Source: Candidatus Zhuqueibacterota bacterium
GTDB taxonomy: Bacteria; Zhuqueibacterota; Zhuqueibacteria; Oceanimicrobiales; Oceanimicrobiaceae
Length of the DNA stretch: 64,000 nt
Assembly: GCA_029261995.1 (NCBI GenBank)
Contig: JAJDAF010000012.1
Span: 1-64,000, forward strand
Direction: 5' to 3'
Positions 26,101-33,972 of the stretch are shown here, in pieces; position 1 is the stretch's first letter; every line of letters starts with the position of its first letter. The position numbers were made by a program, and so were the translations under genes. Under the pieces are notes generated by a model, which saw only the letters and a list, made by a program, of their open reading frames with translations, ran no database searches and was not told the origin of the DNA.

Positions 26101-29100
26101 TCTACCCAGATGCGAACAAACTCGATGAGCGTGGGCGAAGGGTTGCCGACCTGGCTGCTGGTGTCGCTGGTGACAAAGGGAATGCGAAACAGTTTCCAGG
26201 GCCCGCCGGGGGGCACGGGATTGTCCGGGTCGTTGGGATCGCCAAAGTTACCGCCGGCGATCAGATCCGCATCTTCGCTTTGCGGATCGAGTGAAAAAGA
26301 GTACGTGTAGTAGTTGTTCGAAGGGTCGAGGATACCATTGCCGTTGATGTCCTCCGTGTCCGGCAAACGGCCGCCATCATCGTCCTGACTCCCCTCGCTG
26401 CCGTTGATTGAAGCCACGGCCGGGTCCTGGAAAATATAGACGCGACCGGAATCATAGCGCCAATCATCGTAACTCCACGGCTCATCAGCATCTTTGAGGC
26501 CGTTGCTGTTGACATCCCAGAAATCGTGGGTAGCGTCTTCGATGGGGGTATTGACCTCGAAATTTCTATCGAAGTTCAGGGTTGGCGGATCCGGCAGGAC
26601 AATACCGTCGATGCCGGTGTCTTCACCCGCCTCCAGGACACCATTGCGCGGAACGGTTTTGTCTTCGGTATCCAGCCTGCCGTTGCCAATCACATCTTCC
26701 GAAATAGAACCCAGGTCGATGTGCAAGCGCCCGCGGTCGCCCTGCACCATGATCTCGATGAATTTCGTTTGGGATTGGTCAAAAAAGCCCGCGGAAAGTG
26801 CGCGCATGACACCTGTCCACTGCGGACTGCGCAGCCGGGTTTGGCGGCCGCCGGCTGGTGCATCCGGAGTGACGCTGTCCGGAATCTTGGGGTCGAAGAA
26901 ATCCATGCGCAAGACGTGGGTGCGGTTTTGCGCCTGGCCACCGGTAGTAGATTCGGTGTCGCGATTGGGGTAAATGTCTTTGATACTGATCTGGTCAAAT
27001 GGATTGTACCAAATGAAATTATTGAGCCGGTTGCTATGATCGTGAATGCCATCGCGTGGCGCCGACGCATGGGTCCAGTTGCGCCGCAGCACGCCAAGAT
27101 TGATGGTTTTCTTAGCTGCCTCGAAATCGTCGATATAGGCAACGCCGCGATTGTCCTGGGTGTTTGGATTGTTCAAGGTATTCGGAGTTGGCAGCACCTG
27201 CGCCACCTCGCCCTCAAAGTTCAAAATCGTCTCGCCGGTAGACCGGATCAGGGGCATGGCGTTGAAGGCCTGGCCAATCCAATTTGGGGTGAATCGCATC
27301 TTGGAGTTGACATCCCAAACCACGTTGCGCATGGGCCCACGGCCGACGCGAACCTTCTGATCGAGGGTGGATTCACTCAGGTAAAGCAGTGTGCTGCCAA
27401 TGAAAGAGTTGGGGCCTAGGTCATATTCCGCGCGCATCCCAAGAATGGTCTTCTTCTCCAACTGGAAAAGCTGATTGCGTTCGTAGGTGATGTCCAGTTG
27501 CGCGGTGGGATTGGTGGCATCTTCGCTCAACATGGTGAGCTGGCCGGAAAAATAGTCTATCGAGTAATCACGACCGCTCTGCAAAACCCGGCCGTCGAGC
27601 GTCACGACTTCAGAGCCTTCAATGACATTGAAGCCGAGATTGTATTCCGTGCCGCGATTCTGGGTCTTGACCCTGATGTCAAAGTTACTGTTGCGGCGAA
27701 TAATATTATCGTCGCTCTCTGTGTAGATCTCCTTGACAACGAATTCCGTGGTGGTGTCCGGATTCGCCACTGGAGTGGCGCCGAGCCAGTAGCCTACTGG
27801 ATAGAATGGCTGCAAATCTCTGAAATGCAATTCGCCGTTCGCCAAATCAATAATATTGACATCGATGTCGATGGCGCCATCAGGCCTGTCGGCGCCGGTT
27901 TTGTCAAACTTGTCGAGACCGAAAACGGTGAGCCAGTTTTCACCCTGAGGCGAAATTGGCTGTGGCTCAGCGCCGGATTTTTGAAACTCCACCCTGACCT
28001 CAAACCCTTCTTCGTTGATGTTGCGGCTACCGAGGGAATAAACGTGTTTCCAGGAAAGGGGCCAGGTGGGATGCGCCGGATGGCCGATTCTATCCCTAAT
28101 TAGTTTCAAGTTAATTCTGTTGTCAACTATTGTCGTGTCCCTGACGAAGTTCAGGTTACCGAAGGCACTATCGGCATATTGAGCTTTGTACGCCACGGCC
28201 AGAATCTCACCGTCGGAAAGTGGGCTATTGAGCCTGATCCAGCCAAGCTCGTACGAAACCTGGTATTCGTTCGGCTCGAGGCGAATGAACTGGCCCTGCG
28301 CCCTTTCGCCTTCAACCGGCTCAAAATTGTCCTCATCCGTTCCAATTTCCGCGGGGTCGAACCAGGCGCGTCCTTCAATCACTCGGTCGGAAAACTTGAT
28401 GTCATAGCCGGGCGCCGCTTTGTAAACGTCCAGGGAGTCAGGGACGAGACCGCTGTCTGCAACCGCGATGTGAACGCCGTCCGGCGAAAAGTGGCGGTAC
28501 TGTTCACGGTAGACGTTGTCCAGGAAGAAATACTGGTCTTTGATGTAACGGAAGTCATCGATGGAATTGGAGCCCGAGGAAGCGCCGCCGTTCAGGCTCA
28601 GCTTCTGGCTCTCGCCCTTCTCCTGACTGGCGATGGCCGTGACATTCAAGTTGCCGAACACCATTTGACTTTTCAGGCCGAACAGTCCCGAGTTTTTGCC
28701 GCTGAAGGTGACATAACGCGTTCCCGGCAGTGACAGCGAGATGTTTCCTGCCTCGAACTTGCGTACGATTTCATCGTCGAAGCCATCGTAGACCAAACGG
28801 ATATTGTTGTCGAAGTCGAAGGCGCGCTCACTATCCTGATCGACGTTGATCTTGACTTTCTCGCCGATGCGGCCGGTCACCGAGAAACGCTGGGTCTGCT
28901 CCATCTTGAAATTCGTGGTGGCGCCACGGGTCAGGGCGGTGATGACTTCGCTGCGATCTTCTCTGCGCAGCCCGGCCTGAATTCGAATGTCGCCGGTTAC
29001 GACCAAACCAACCGTGCCGCTACCAAAAATCTTCTGGAAGGCTTTGCTCTTGATCTTGACCGGGATTTCAAGGTTGATACCGCCGGTGCTGCGACTGCCG

Positions 29101-29513
29101 GTAGCGTCCGCGGTCATGGTTCTGGCCGCATAATCTCGCCAGGCCTGTTCGACGCTCTGGTCACGCAAATACACGACATAGTCGTCGAACGGAAACACCG
29201 CGGGCGGTTGCAAGTCTTCATCAAACAAAATTTGACGGACCATGACTGGAGAATCAAGCGACTCAAGTTCAACCTGATGCTTGATGTCCTTGAAATAGTC
29301 AGTGACGGAGCCGGGCACGTAGCCGGTCGTGGCAAAAACAGCCTGACGGTTACGCTGAAATCCAGGCGCCAGCGAGTGATAGGGAGAGCTTAGTTTGAAG
29401 CCCAGCCCGCTTTCCCCTGAGGCCTGCGGGAAAACATTGGCGAAGGGAGCTAGTAGAAAAAAAAGGCAAATGCAGCCAGAAAAGCTACGTGGGAGGCGAC
29501 TGTTCAATTTCAT
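23115..29513 (-). CDS. sprA: SprA/Sov-type type IX secretion translocon protein
   Basis: The 2132-residue protein has a signal peptide (about 30 residues) and the repeated beta-rich blocks of SprA, the very large outer-membrane barrel through which type IX substrates leave the periplasm in Bacteroidetes. Recognisable blocks include VGLVVTGDIRIQAGLRREDR, KINVDQDSERAFDFDNNIRL, FEAGNISLSLPGTRYVTFSG, GQFIRLEPNEYQVSYELGWI and NRGVAYIDDFEAAKKTINLG. Residues about 930-1085 hold an Asp/Asn/Gly-rich stretch with loops like DVNSNGLKDADEPW and DTEDINGNGILDPS. A basic Arg/Gly-rich run (about 1745-1775, GRSGGRRTRPGGRTRPG) is odd. The C-terminus ends in beta strands (FGLDVNIAIRGN). Known SprA proteins are about 2400 residues. 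Confidence 0.93.
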   Translation of the reverse strand: MKLNSRLPRSFSGCICLFFLLAPFANVFPQASGESGLGFKLSSPYHSLAPGFQRNRQAVFATTGYVPGSVTDYFKDIKHQVELESLDSPVMVRQILFDEDLQPPAVFPFDDYVVYLRDQSVEQAWRDYAARTMTADATGSRSTGGINLEIPVKIKSKAFQKIFGSGTVGLVVTGDIRIQAGLRREDRSEVITALTRGATTNFKMEQTQRFSVTGRIGEKVKINVDQDSERAFDFDNNIRLVYDGFDDEIVRKFEAGNISLSLPGTRYVTFSGKNSGLFGLKSQMVFGNLNVTAIASQEKGESQKLSLNGGASSGSNSIDDFRYIKDQYFFLDNVYREQYRHFSPDGVHIAVADSGLVPDSLDVYKAAPGYDIKFSDRVIEGRAWFDPAEIGTDEDNFEPVEGERAQGQFIRLEPNEYQVSYELGWIRLNSPLSDGEILAVAYKAQYADSAFGNLNFVRDTTIVDNRINLKLIRDRIGHPAHPTWPLSWKHVYSLGSRNINEEGFEVRVEFQKSGAEPQPISPQGENWLTVFGLDKFDKTGADRPDGAIDIDVNIIDLANGELHFRDLQPFYPVGYWLGATPVANPDTTTEFVVKEIYTESDDNIIRRNSNFDIRVKTQNRGTEYNLGFNVIEGSEVVTLDGRVLQSGRDYSIDYFSGQLTMLSEDATNPTAQLDITYERNQLFQLEKKTILGMRAEYDLGPNSFIGSTLLYLSESTLDQKVRVGRGPMRNVVWDVNSKMRFTPNWIGQAFNAMPLIRSTGETILNFEGEVAQVLPTPNTLNNPNTQDNRGVAYIDDFEAAKKTINLGVLRRNWTHASAPRDGIHDHSNRLNNFIWYNPFDQISIKDIYPNRDTESTTGGQAQNRTHVLRMDFFDPKIPDSVTPDAPAGGRQTRLRSPQWTGVMRALSAGFFDQSQTKFIEIMVQGDRGRLHIDLGSISEDVIGNGRLDTEDKTVPRNGVLEAGEDTGIDGIVLPDPPTLNFDRNFEVNTPIEDATHDFWDVNSNGLKDADEPWSYDDWRYDSGRVYIFQDPAVASINGSEGSQDDDGGRLPDTEDINGNGILDPSNNYYTYSFSLDPQSEDADLIAGGNFGDPNDPDNPVPPGGPWKLFRIPFVTSDTSSQVGNPSPTLIEFVRIWVDDMGFDQGGGDFRVSIAEINLVGSEWKEVGVTDKEFELTSNPPSREDIGVEFAVAQINTHDSDKYVQSLEDADLRRAFIVEDKVTRVEAREQSLVLKSIGLRPGYAGIAQKSLFQGENYIHYDRIRMFVYGDSAEFHIPSTPTDSSNLEYFVRFGTNDDNYYEYRSPVYAGWDDRNHMEVRVLDFTSIEPGVLNSADRYVDRFADEDSVNVVRRLILPGMEEVVKELRVVGTPSFTNIRVLTAGIKNIHDMLPFTGEIWLNELRLSDVEQDKGMAMRASVDLKIGDFATVNAEIERKEADFHNVATRFGNGDNSVARRLNANIRLDKMLPQSLGISMPLTLNVRQSDSTPKYFPGRDREVTQADLDDADQLSKLEKTNSQTGFNLSFKRSVKSKNFFVKNLVDKLSMSVGKSSNLSKTPTVPVNESTRWQGKIDWSLDFGRNNYFSPFAWLPGLPLIKKAKETKLYYTPQSVSLGMSGTRNETERRNRIANTDSLAAPDRNLTFNADRRLRANMKVFDNLSVTYSKAYKSQLKNKKFSDLLNWDFENTDENQQFNAKYSPEVFSWLTNSVEYDVKYSFTTPLQNRETGRRARNDVTRSANVNFRWKQLVNSIFGGGSQSRGRSGGRRTRPGGRTRPGSDGGGDKEQKFTIFQEKKSGSSFNPLKLVGGFFSGFKDIQMTLRETVSNQQAGLLEGQRPSLAFQFGADSTGVGTAEGVSGNLFQWSQNRNLSLSSGIAAGRIFDVTLRFSQTSQEGSSSTSTGVPSAQGNNSISYLAERDLNIPFPEWTVSVTGLQRLPFMNKVFKTLTFSHGYVGQKTENWRGDKLNLNSESINSNFRPLGKLAMNFKNGFTGNIQFNRTRSTNTTFARDSEGNAIPQGVNLSNNDDLTISANYSKKSGFSIPIWPFNKAKLKNSIDFNFSFTASNVVTRNKRAGGVFTVSNKTERWTLRPEIKYSFSTTVRGGVFIEVGKTFLNRSGTTKVQEFGLDVNIAIRGN

Positions 29514-29864
29514 GTCCTGAAGGTGGAGTAATTTCTAATTTTACAGTCAGCGGCTGTTCGTCAACCCGCAGTCAAGCGTAAAATCCGATAACAATTACTC
29601 TATAGAACCTCCAGAAAACATGAAGCGTGGTTAAGGTCAAATAAATCATTTAGGAAAAGTAGGCAAAAATACAGAATCTGATTCTGAATTGCAAGTAAAA
29701 ATCGCTTTATCTGGAGTCGGATGCCAGCGCGAAAAGTATCCCCTTGAACTCGATCGGTGAACCAAAGTTTCCGCGGGCGGTTAGATTATTGGCTTGCGGA
29801 AATTGGCCGTCTGCACTATATTGACGGCAGGCTTTCAACCTTTTGCCGTTTGCCAACAAATGCG
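29514..29864. other. Divergent spacer between sprA and lptF
   Basis: This 351-base AT-richer region separates sprA (minus) from lptF (plus). Apart from the lptF promoter at 29794-29822 I see no gene or repeat. A frame extends upstream of lptF to 29757 but has no coding look. The sprA promoter should lie here, but I cannot place it with confidence. Confidence 0.5.
29794..29822 (+). promoter_or_regulatory. Likely promoter of lptF-lptG
   Basis: TTGCGG (29794-29799), 17-base spacer, TATATT (29817-29822). The -10 matches that before the gene at 53179. The leader would be about 35 bases. Confidence 0.5.
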
Positions 29865-31154
29865 ATGCTAAAAACCCTGCCCAAATACGTTCTTCGTGAA
29901 CACCTCGGCCCCTTCATTTTTGCCCTGATCGTCATCGATTCGGTTTTCATTCTGAATCTGGTGTTTCGGCAGCTTGGCAAATTCCTCAGCAAAGGTATCC
30001 AGTTTGACGTCATTGTTGAATTCCTCTTCCTGAATCTGGCCTGGATGGTCGCCCTGTCCGTGCCCATGGCTGTTCTGTCCGCCACAATCATGGCATTTGG
30101 ACGACTGTCGGCTGAACATGAAATCACGGCTCTGAAAGCCAGCGGTGTCAGCCTCAGCAAGATCGTACTGCATGTCCTGGCAGCGGGATTTCTGTTGTGT
30201 TTTGGGCTTATCTGGTTCAACAATCATGTACTTCCCGACTTCAACCACCGTGCCCGGATGCTGGCGGTGGACATTGCCCGCAAGAAACCCATGATCAATC
30301 TCAATGCTGGCGTTCTCTACACCGACATCCCCGACTACAGTATTCTGGCGCAAAGGGTGGCAGAACGCAACGACATCTCTTATGTCGATAGCATCGTGAT
30401 CGATGACCAATCGAACCAAAACACGGTCAAGACCATTGTCGCCAACAGGGCGGAATTGTTCATGGACGAGAAAACCGGACTGCTGGAAGTCACCTTGTTC
30501 GAGGGCCAGGCTCATGAACTGGATATTACCAAGCCTGAATCGCTAAAGAAGATCGACTTTCCGAAGCACATCATCCGGATTCCAATGGATGCATCTCTGC
30601 TGCGCCGCACGGAATCCGGCTATCGTGGCGACCGTGAAAAAAGTGCATCGGCGTTGATGGAAGGCGTCATGCAGAGTCGAAAGCGGATTGAAGAGCGGCA
30701 ACAGAAAATCACGGAAATAGTACGCAAGAAATTCCAGCAGTATGTTTTCGAGGAAGATGCAAACCGGAGCCTGGACGCAGCCATTCGCGACCACAAACAA
30801 CTGCTGAGGCAAATCCGGTCCGAGCTTAACATGATCAAGAGCTACGACCGGTCGAGCAAAGTCTACCTGGTTGAATATCACAAAAAATACTCCATTCCGG
30901 CTGCCTGCGTGGTGTTCATCCTGATCGGTGCGCCGTTGGGCATTTTGATCCGTCGCAGCGGATGGCCGATGGCGGCAGGAATCAGCCTGGCATTTTTTCT
31001 GCTGTACTGGGCATTCTTGATTGGCGGTGAGATTCTGGCGGACCGCCAACTCATCTCGCCATTTTTCGCCATGTGGAACCCGAACTTTCTTGTGGGCGGC
31101 ATCGGCATTCTTCTTGTCATCTACACCATTCGTGAGACCCGTTTTTTCAGATAA
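29865..31154 (+). CDS. lptF: LptF/LptG-family LPS export permease (first of pair)
   Basis: The 429-residue inner-membrane protein has the YjgP/YjgQ layout: three N-terminal helices (LKTLPKYVLREHLGPFIFAL, then MVALSVPMAVLSATIMAFGRLSAEHEITALKASG), a large periplasmic domain (about 135-330) and three C-terminal helices (IPAACVVFILIGAPLGILIRRSG). With LptB it forms the ABC transporter that extracts lipopolysaccharide. A coiled-coil stretch about 265-330 (KRIEERQQKITEIVRKKFQQ) is longer than in the E. coli protein. The ATG at 29865 matches the family N-terminus. The second permease starts 6 bases downstream. LptB is not in this window. Confidence 0.9.
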   Translation: MLKTLPKYVLREHLGPFIFALIVIDSVFILNLVFRQLGKFLSKGIQFDVIVEFLFLNLAWMVALSVPMAVLSATIMAFGRLSAEHEITALKASGVSLSKIVLHVLAAGFLLCFGLIWFNNHVLPDFNHRARMLAVDIARKKPMINLNAGVLYTDIPDYSILAQRVAERNDISYVDSIVIDDQSNQNTVKTIVANRAELFMDEKTGLLEVTLFEGQAHELDITKPESLKKIDFPKHIIRIPMDASLLRRTESGYRGDREKSASALMEGVMQSRKRIEERQQKITEIVRKKFQQYVFEEDANRSLDAAIRDHKQLLRQIRSELNMIKSYDRSSKVYLVEYHKKYSIPAACVVFILIGAPLGILIRRSGWPMAAGISLAFFLLYWAFLIGGEILADRQLISPFFAMWNPNFLVGGIGILLVIYTIRETRFFR

Positions 31155-31160
31155 GGCTTA

Positions 31161-32240
31161 ATGAGCATACTCGACCGCTATATCGTTCGCCGCTTCGGAT
31201 TTACGCTGCTGTTCGCCGTCGTGAGCTTCGTCTTCATTTTCATTTTTGTGGACATGGTCGGCAATCTGGCGAAATTCATAGACAAGGAGGTTCCGAACCT
31301 CATCATCCTGAAGTTCTACGGACTGTACGTCCCCTATATTGTCACGCTGGTGCTGCCCATCGCGGTCCTGCTGGCATGCATGTTCTCCCTGGGACAAATG
31401 GCTCGCTACAACGAGTTGGTTGCCATTCGCTCGAATGGCATTGCTCTGACTCGAATTCTTCGCCCGCTGTTCGCGGTCGGTTTCCTGACCAGCGTGATGG
31501 CGCTCTACTTTGGAGAGGGCATCGCGCCCATAGCGAATCAGCAAAAATCCGCTATCGAAATCGAGTACCTGGACCCGTTTGCCAGGCGCACGGGAACCAG
31601 TGTGCAGAATGTTTATTATCAGGACGGCCTTGACCGGCGAATCTTCATTGGTCGCTACGATGGCAAGAGAAAAATCGCACACCGTGTCACCATCCAGTCC
31701 TATCATGCAAATACCATTACCGAAAGGCTGGATGCCCGCTCAATGGAATGGCAAGACAGCCTCTGGGTGCTCAACAAAGGCTTCAGGCGCAGCTTTGATA
31801 ACGGCGGTGAAATGGCAACTTCCTTCGAAAAACTGGTGGAAAAGGGCCTCGATTTCACACCAGACCAATTGCTCGAGAACCAGGCAAAACCGGAAGACAT
31901 GTCTTACCAGCAGTTGCGCGGATTTGTAAAAGAAGTGGCTCGAAACGGCGGTGATCCCAGAAAGTGGCAGGTTGACCTGCAATTCAAACTATCGACGCCA
32001 TTTGCCAGTTTTATTCTGTTGCTGTGTGGCGCGCCGCTGGCATCCAACAAGAATCGCAGTGGCGCCATTTTGGGGTTGGTCATGAGCCTCGGCATCTACC
32101 TGCTCTATTTTGGAACGACGCGGCTATTGAAGACTCTCGGAGAAGTAGGAACCGTCGAGCCTGTAGTCGCGGGCTGGACGACAAATGGCGTATTTCTGGC
32201 AGCCGGGATGTTCTTGCTGATCTTGAACGTGAGAAGGTAG
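31161..32240 (+). CDS. lptG: LptF/LptG-family LPS export permease (second of pair)
   Basis: The 359-residue protein begins MSILDRYIVRRFGFTLLFAV, the typical LptG/LptF N-terminus, and has LPIAVLLACMFSLGQMARYNELVAIRSNGI in helices 2-3. Three C-terminal helices follow the periplasmic domain (PFASFILLLCGAPLASNKNRSG). It pairs with the upstream permease, 6 bases away, in the LptBFG complex. Which one is LptF and which LptG rests on order only. The MITE-like element at 32241 begins at the base after the stop codon. Confidence 0.9.
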   Translation: MSILDRYIVRRFGFTLLFAVVSFVFIFIFVDMVGNLAKFIDKEVPNLIILKFYGLYVPYIVTLVLPIAVLLACMFSLGQMARYNELVAIRSNGIALTRILRPLFAVGFLTSVMALYFGEGIAPIANQQKSAIEIEYLDPFARRTGTSVQNVYYQDGLDRRIFIGRYDGKRKIAHRVTIQSYHANTITERLDARSMEWQDSLWVLNKGFRRSFDNGGEMATSFEKLVEKGLDFTPDQLLENQAKPEDMSYQQLRGFVKEVARNGGDPRKWQVDLQFKLSTPFASFILLLCGAPLASNKNRSGAILGLVMSLGIYLLYFGTTRLLKTLGEVGTVEPVVAGWTTNGVFLAAGMFLLILNVRR

Positions 32241-32401
32241 CTAGTGTGGTGATTCCTAAATAAGGTGTTAAATTTCAACCCTGACAGGGTTGAAAAAATG
32301 ACATCTCCAAACAATTGTTAATATACCAGTTGTGCGATTTTATCAGTGATACTCTAAAACCCTGTCAGGGTTTTTACCTTTTTTGAAAATCATCACACTA
32401 G
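32241..32401. mobile_element. MITE-like palindromic element after lptG
   Basis: Terminal inverted repeats CTAGTGTGGTGATT (32241-32254) and AATCATCACACTAG (32388-32401) differ at one of 14 positions. Inside each half sits a second palindrome: TTTCAACCCTG-A-CAGGGTTGAAA (32273-32295) and AAAACCCTG-T-CAGGGTTTT (32356-32374). The two halves are themselves roughly complementary (both carry AAGGT then AAA then CCCTGACAGGG), so the whole can fold as one long hairpin. It has no coding capacity. The size and shape fit a non-autonomous element or REP-like sequence. No target duplication is clear. Confidence 0.65.
32356..32375 (+). terminator. Palindrome able to end lptFG transcription
   Basis: AAAACCCTG-T-CAGGGTTTT with a further T, then ACCTTTTTT. 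A nine-base stem with T-rich tail on the plus strand could act as the lptFG terminator, supplied by the palindromic element. Confidence 0.5.
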
Positions 32402-32692
32402 GCGTTGTCGCAGGCGGAGCCGCGAAAACAAGGCTGCGCACTTAGGCAGAGCAAATCGATAGTGAAGACTGAAGATGGTGGATGGAAGATAGTAGATAGT
32501 TTTTTCTCTGCGTAACTCAGCGTCCCTTGGCGCACTATGCGTTATTTTTTTTGCGAATAGTTCAGGTTAATGAATTCGGAAACGTTATTTGAACGAGGAT
32601 CCTAGAATGGCGCGCGGGGCCAATCAATCATCTCTATCAAAAATGAAAGGAGCCCCCGCAGCGCCAAATTCTGCTAGCAGAACAAATCGCGG
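32402..32692. other. Spacer with decayed repeat sequence
   Basis: No gene is seen. A stretch at 32506-32552 (CTCTGCGTAACTCAGCG, then CTTGGCGCACTATGCGTTA and eight Ts) resembles the degenerate 'CTCTGCGTnnCTCTGCG...TTTTTT' motif found in spacers of many unrelated bacteria. Before it is a purine-rich run (GAAGACTGAAGATGG and similar). A 14-bp palindrome TTCTGCTAGCAGAA lies at about 32673-32686. Confidence 0.45.
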
Positions 32693-33958
32693 TTAGAAGC
32701 GAAACATCCAATCGAATGCGAAAGCCGCTCCCCTGCCACTGAACATGCCGCCCTTGTTCGCCACGGCGAAATTCAGCGAAAACAATGACAAGTCAAATCC
32801 AAATCCGAACGAACCGGAGAGTCCGCGTTTGCCGCCAAACGCCATTCCGGCCCGCAGCGGTAGAAATCCGATCGGGCGAAACTCTGAGCCAAATGCCAGC
32901 CGCGGAGTGGTAGAAATTGCGCCGCCATTGTTGAGACCCTGGATATAATCGAACGCCAGAATCAGGCGTTTGCCGGTACGCGCAATCCCCATCCGCATCT
33001 GTCGTGGCAAGCTGGTACTGAACGCATCAATGTCTGTCTCATCATCCGAATTTACGACGACGGAATCGATGTCGCTTTCGTCAATCGCTTGAATCGAAAC
33101 GGAATCCGCGCTGAAGGTGTAGGTGAGACGCTTGGTGTCATTGCTCCAATTGACGGAATTGATGAGGTTGGTCAGGGCAAAACTCGCCGACCAGCGCGTG
33201 TCAAGCTTGGCCGCTGCGCCCAGATCCAGGCCCATTCCACTGCCGCCAAGGGCGCGGTCAATCACCAGGCGGCCATTGCCGTGCAAACCGTCGATGTTCG
33301 TGGTAACCACGCTGCTCGCCTCAACGACTTCCGCGTAAGCAATGCCGCGCAAATACTTCAGCGACCCGCCGACCGCAACTTCCATGAGACCCGACTTGTG
33401 GATATTGAAGCCACCGGAGAAGGCGATGCTGGCGACTCCCCAACCGACGCCATCGGTATCCCCGATATTGTAGGTTCGATCCATCTCATTGCCATTGAGA
33501 ACCAAATCGGCAATGTCTTTTGACAGAGTGAAGTCCGATGCTGAATTGGCTGTTGCGGTCAGCGCAAACGAGCCCAAACTCAAGCCAAAGGCCTGTACCT
33601 CGGTATCAAAGTCAAAGTTCAGCCCTTCGTCCGGAATGGCATTCAGAATGTCCTGCTTATCCTTTTCAGTCCAGGTGCTCCCGTTGTAAAGCTCGTACTG
33701 AGATTTGTCAAAACTGTTATTGTGGATGCCCAAACCGAACGACACCAGGTTCAATCGATAAACACGATTGGCCTTCAGGCCGAGGTTGGCCGGGTTCCAA
33801 AGCGGCGCTTCCACGCCACGGGCGAGCGCCGTGTAGGCGCCAGCCATGGCAACGCTGCGGGCATTCGAGACACCATATTGTGCCGTGGCTGTGCGGGCGA
33901 AGCCGACAACACAAACGGCAAAAATCACGAGTTGAAAATTTCTGAAACTGTTCTGCAT
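32693..33958 (-). CDS. PorV/DUF5723-like outer-membrane barrel protein
   Basis: The 421-residue protein has a signal peptide (cut after ATAQ) and begins its mature part with YGVSNARSVAMAGAYTALARGVEAPLWNPANLGL, the N-terminal pattern of FadL/PorV-type and DUF5723 barrels. The rest is short amphipathic strands and turns, ending AFAFDWMFRF with a terminal Phe. PorV and PorQ act in type IX secretion, so the position 3 kb from sprA is suggestive. The family is broad and the role is inferred. A 14-base gap to the large lipoprotein gene upstream shows that the two are one unit. Confidence 0.8.
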   Translation of the reverse strand: MQNSFRNFQLVIFAVCVVGFARTATAQYGVSNARSVAMAGAYTALARGVEAPLWNPANLGLKANRVYRLNLVSFGLGIHNNSFDKSQYELYNGSTWTEKDKQDILNAIPDEGLNFDFDTEVQAFGLSLGSFALTATANSASDFTLSKDIADLVLNGNEMDRTYNIGDTDGVGWGVASIAFSGGFNIHKSGLMEVAVGGSLKYLRGIAYAEVVEASSVVTTNIDGLHGNGRLVIDRALGGSGMGLDLGAAAKLDTRWSASFALTNLINSVNWSNDTKRLTYTFSADSVSIQAIDESDIDSVVVNSDDETDIDAFSTSLPRQMRMGIARTGKRLILAFDYIQGLNNGGAISTTPRLAFGSEFRPIGFLPLRAGMAFGGKRGLSGSFGFGFDLSLFSLNFAVANKGGMFSGRGAAFAFDWMFRF

Positions 33959-33972
33959 CTCTTGCCTCCTGA

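Noticed and set aside
26526-27419. 297-residue plus-strand frame inside sprA
   Set aside because: It is a shadow of the long sprA gene.
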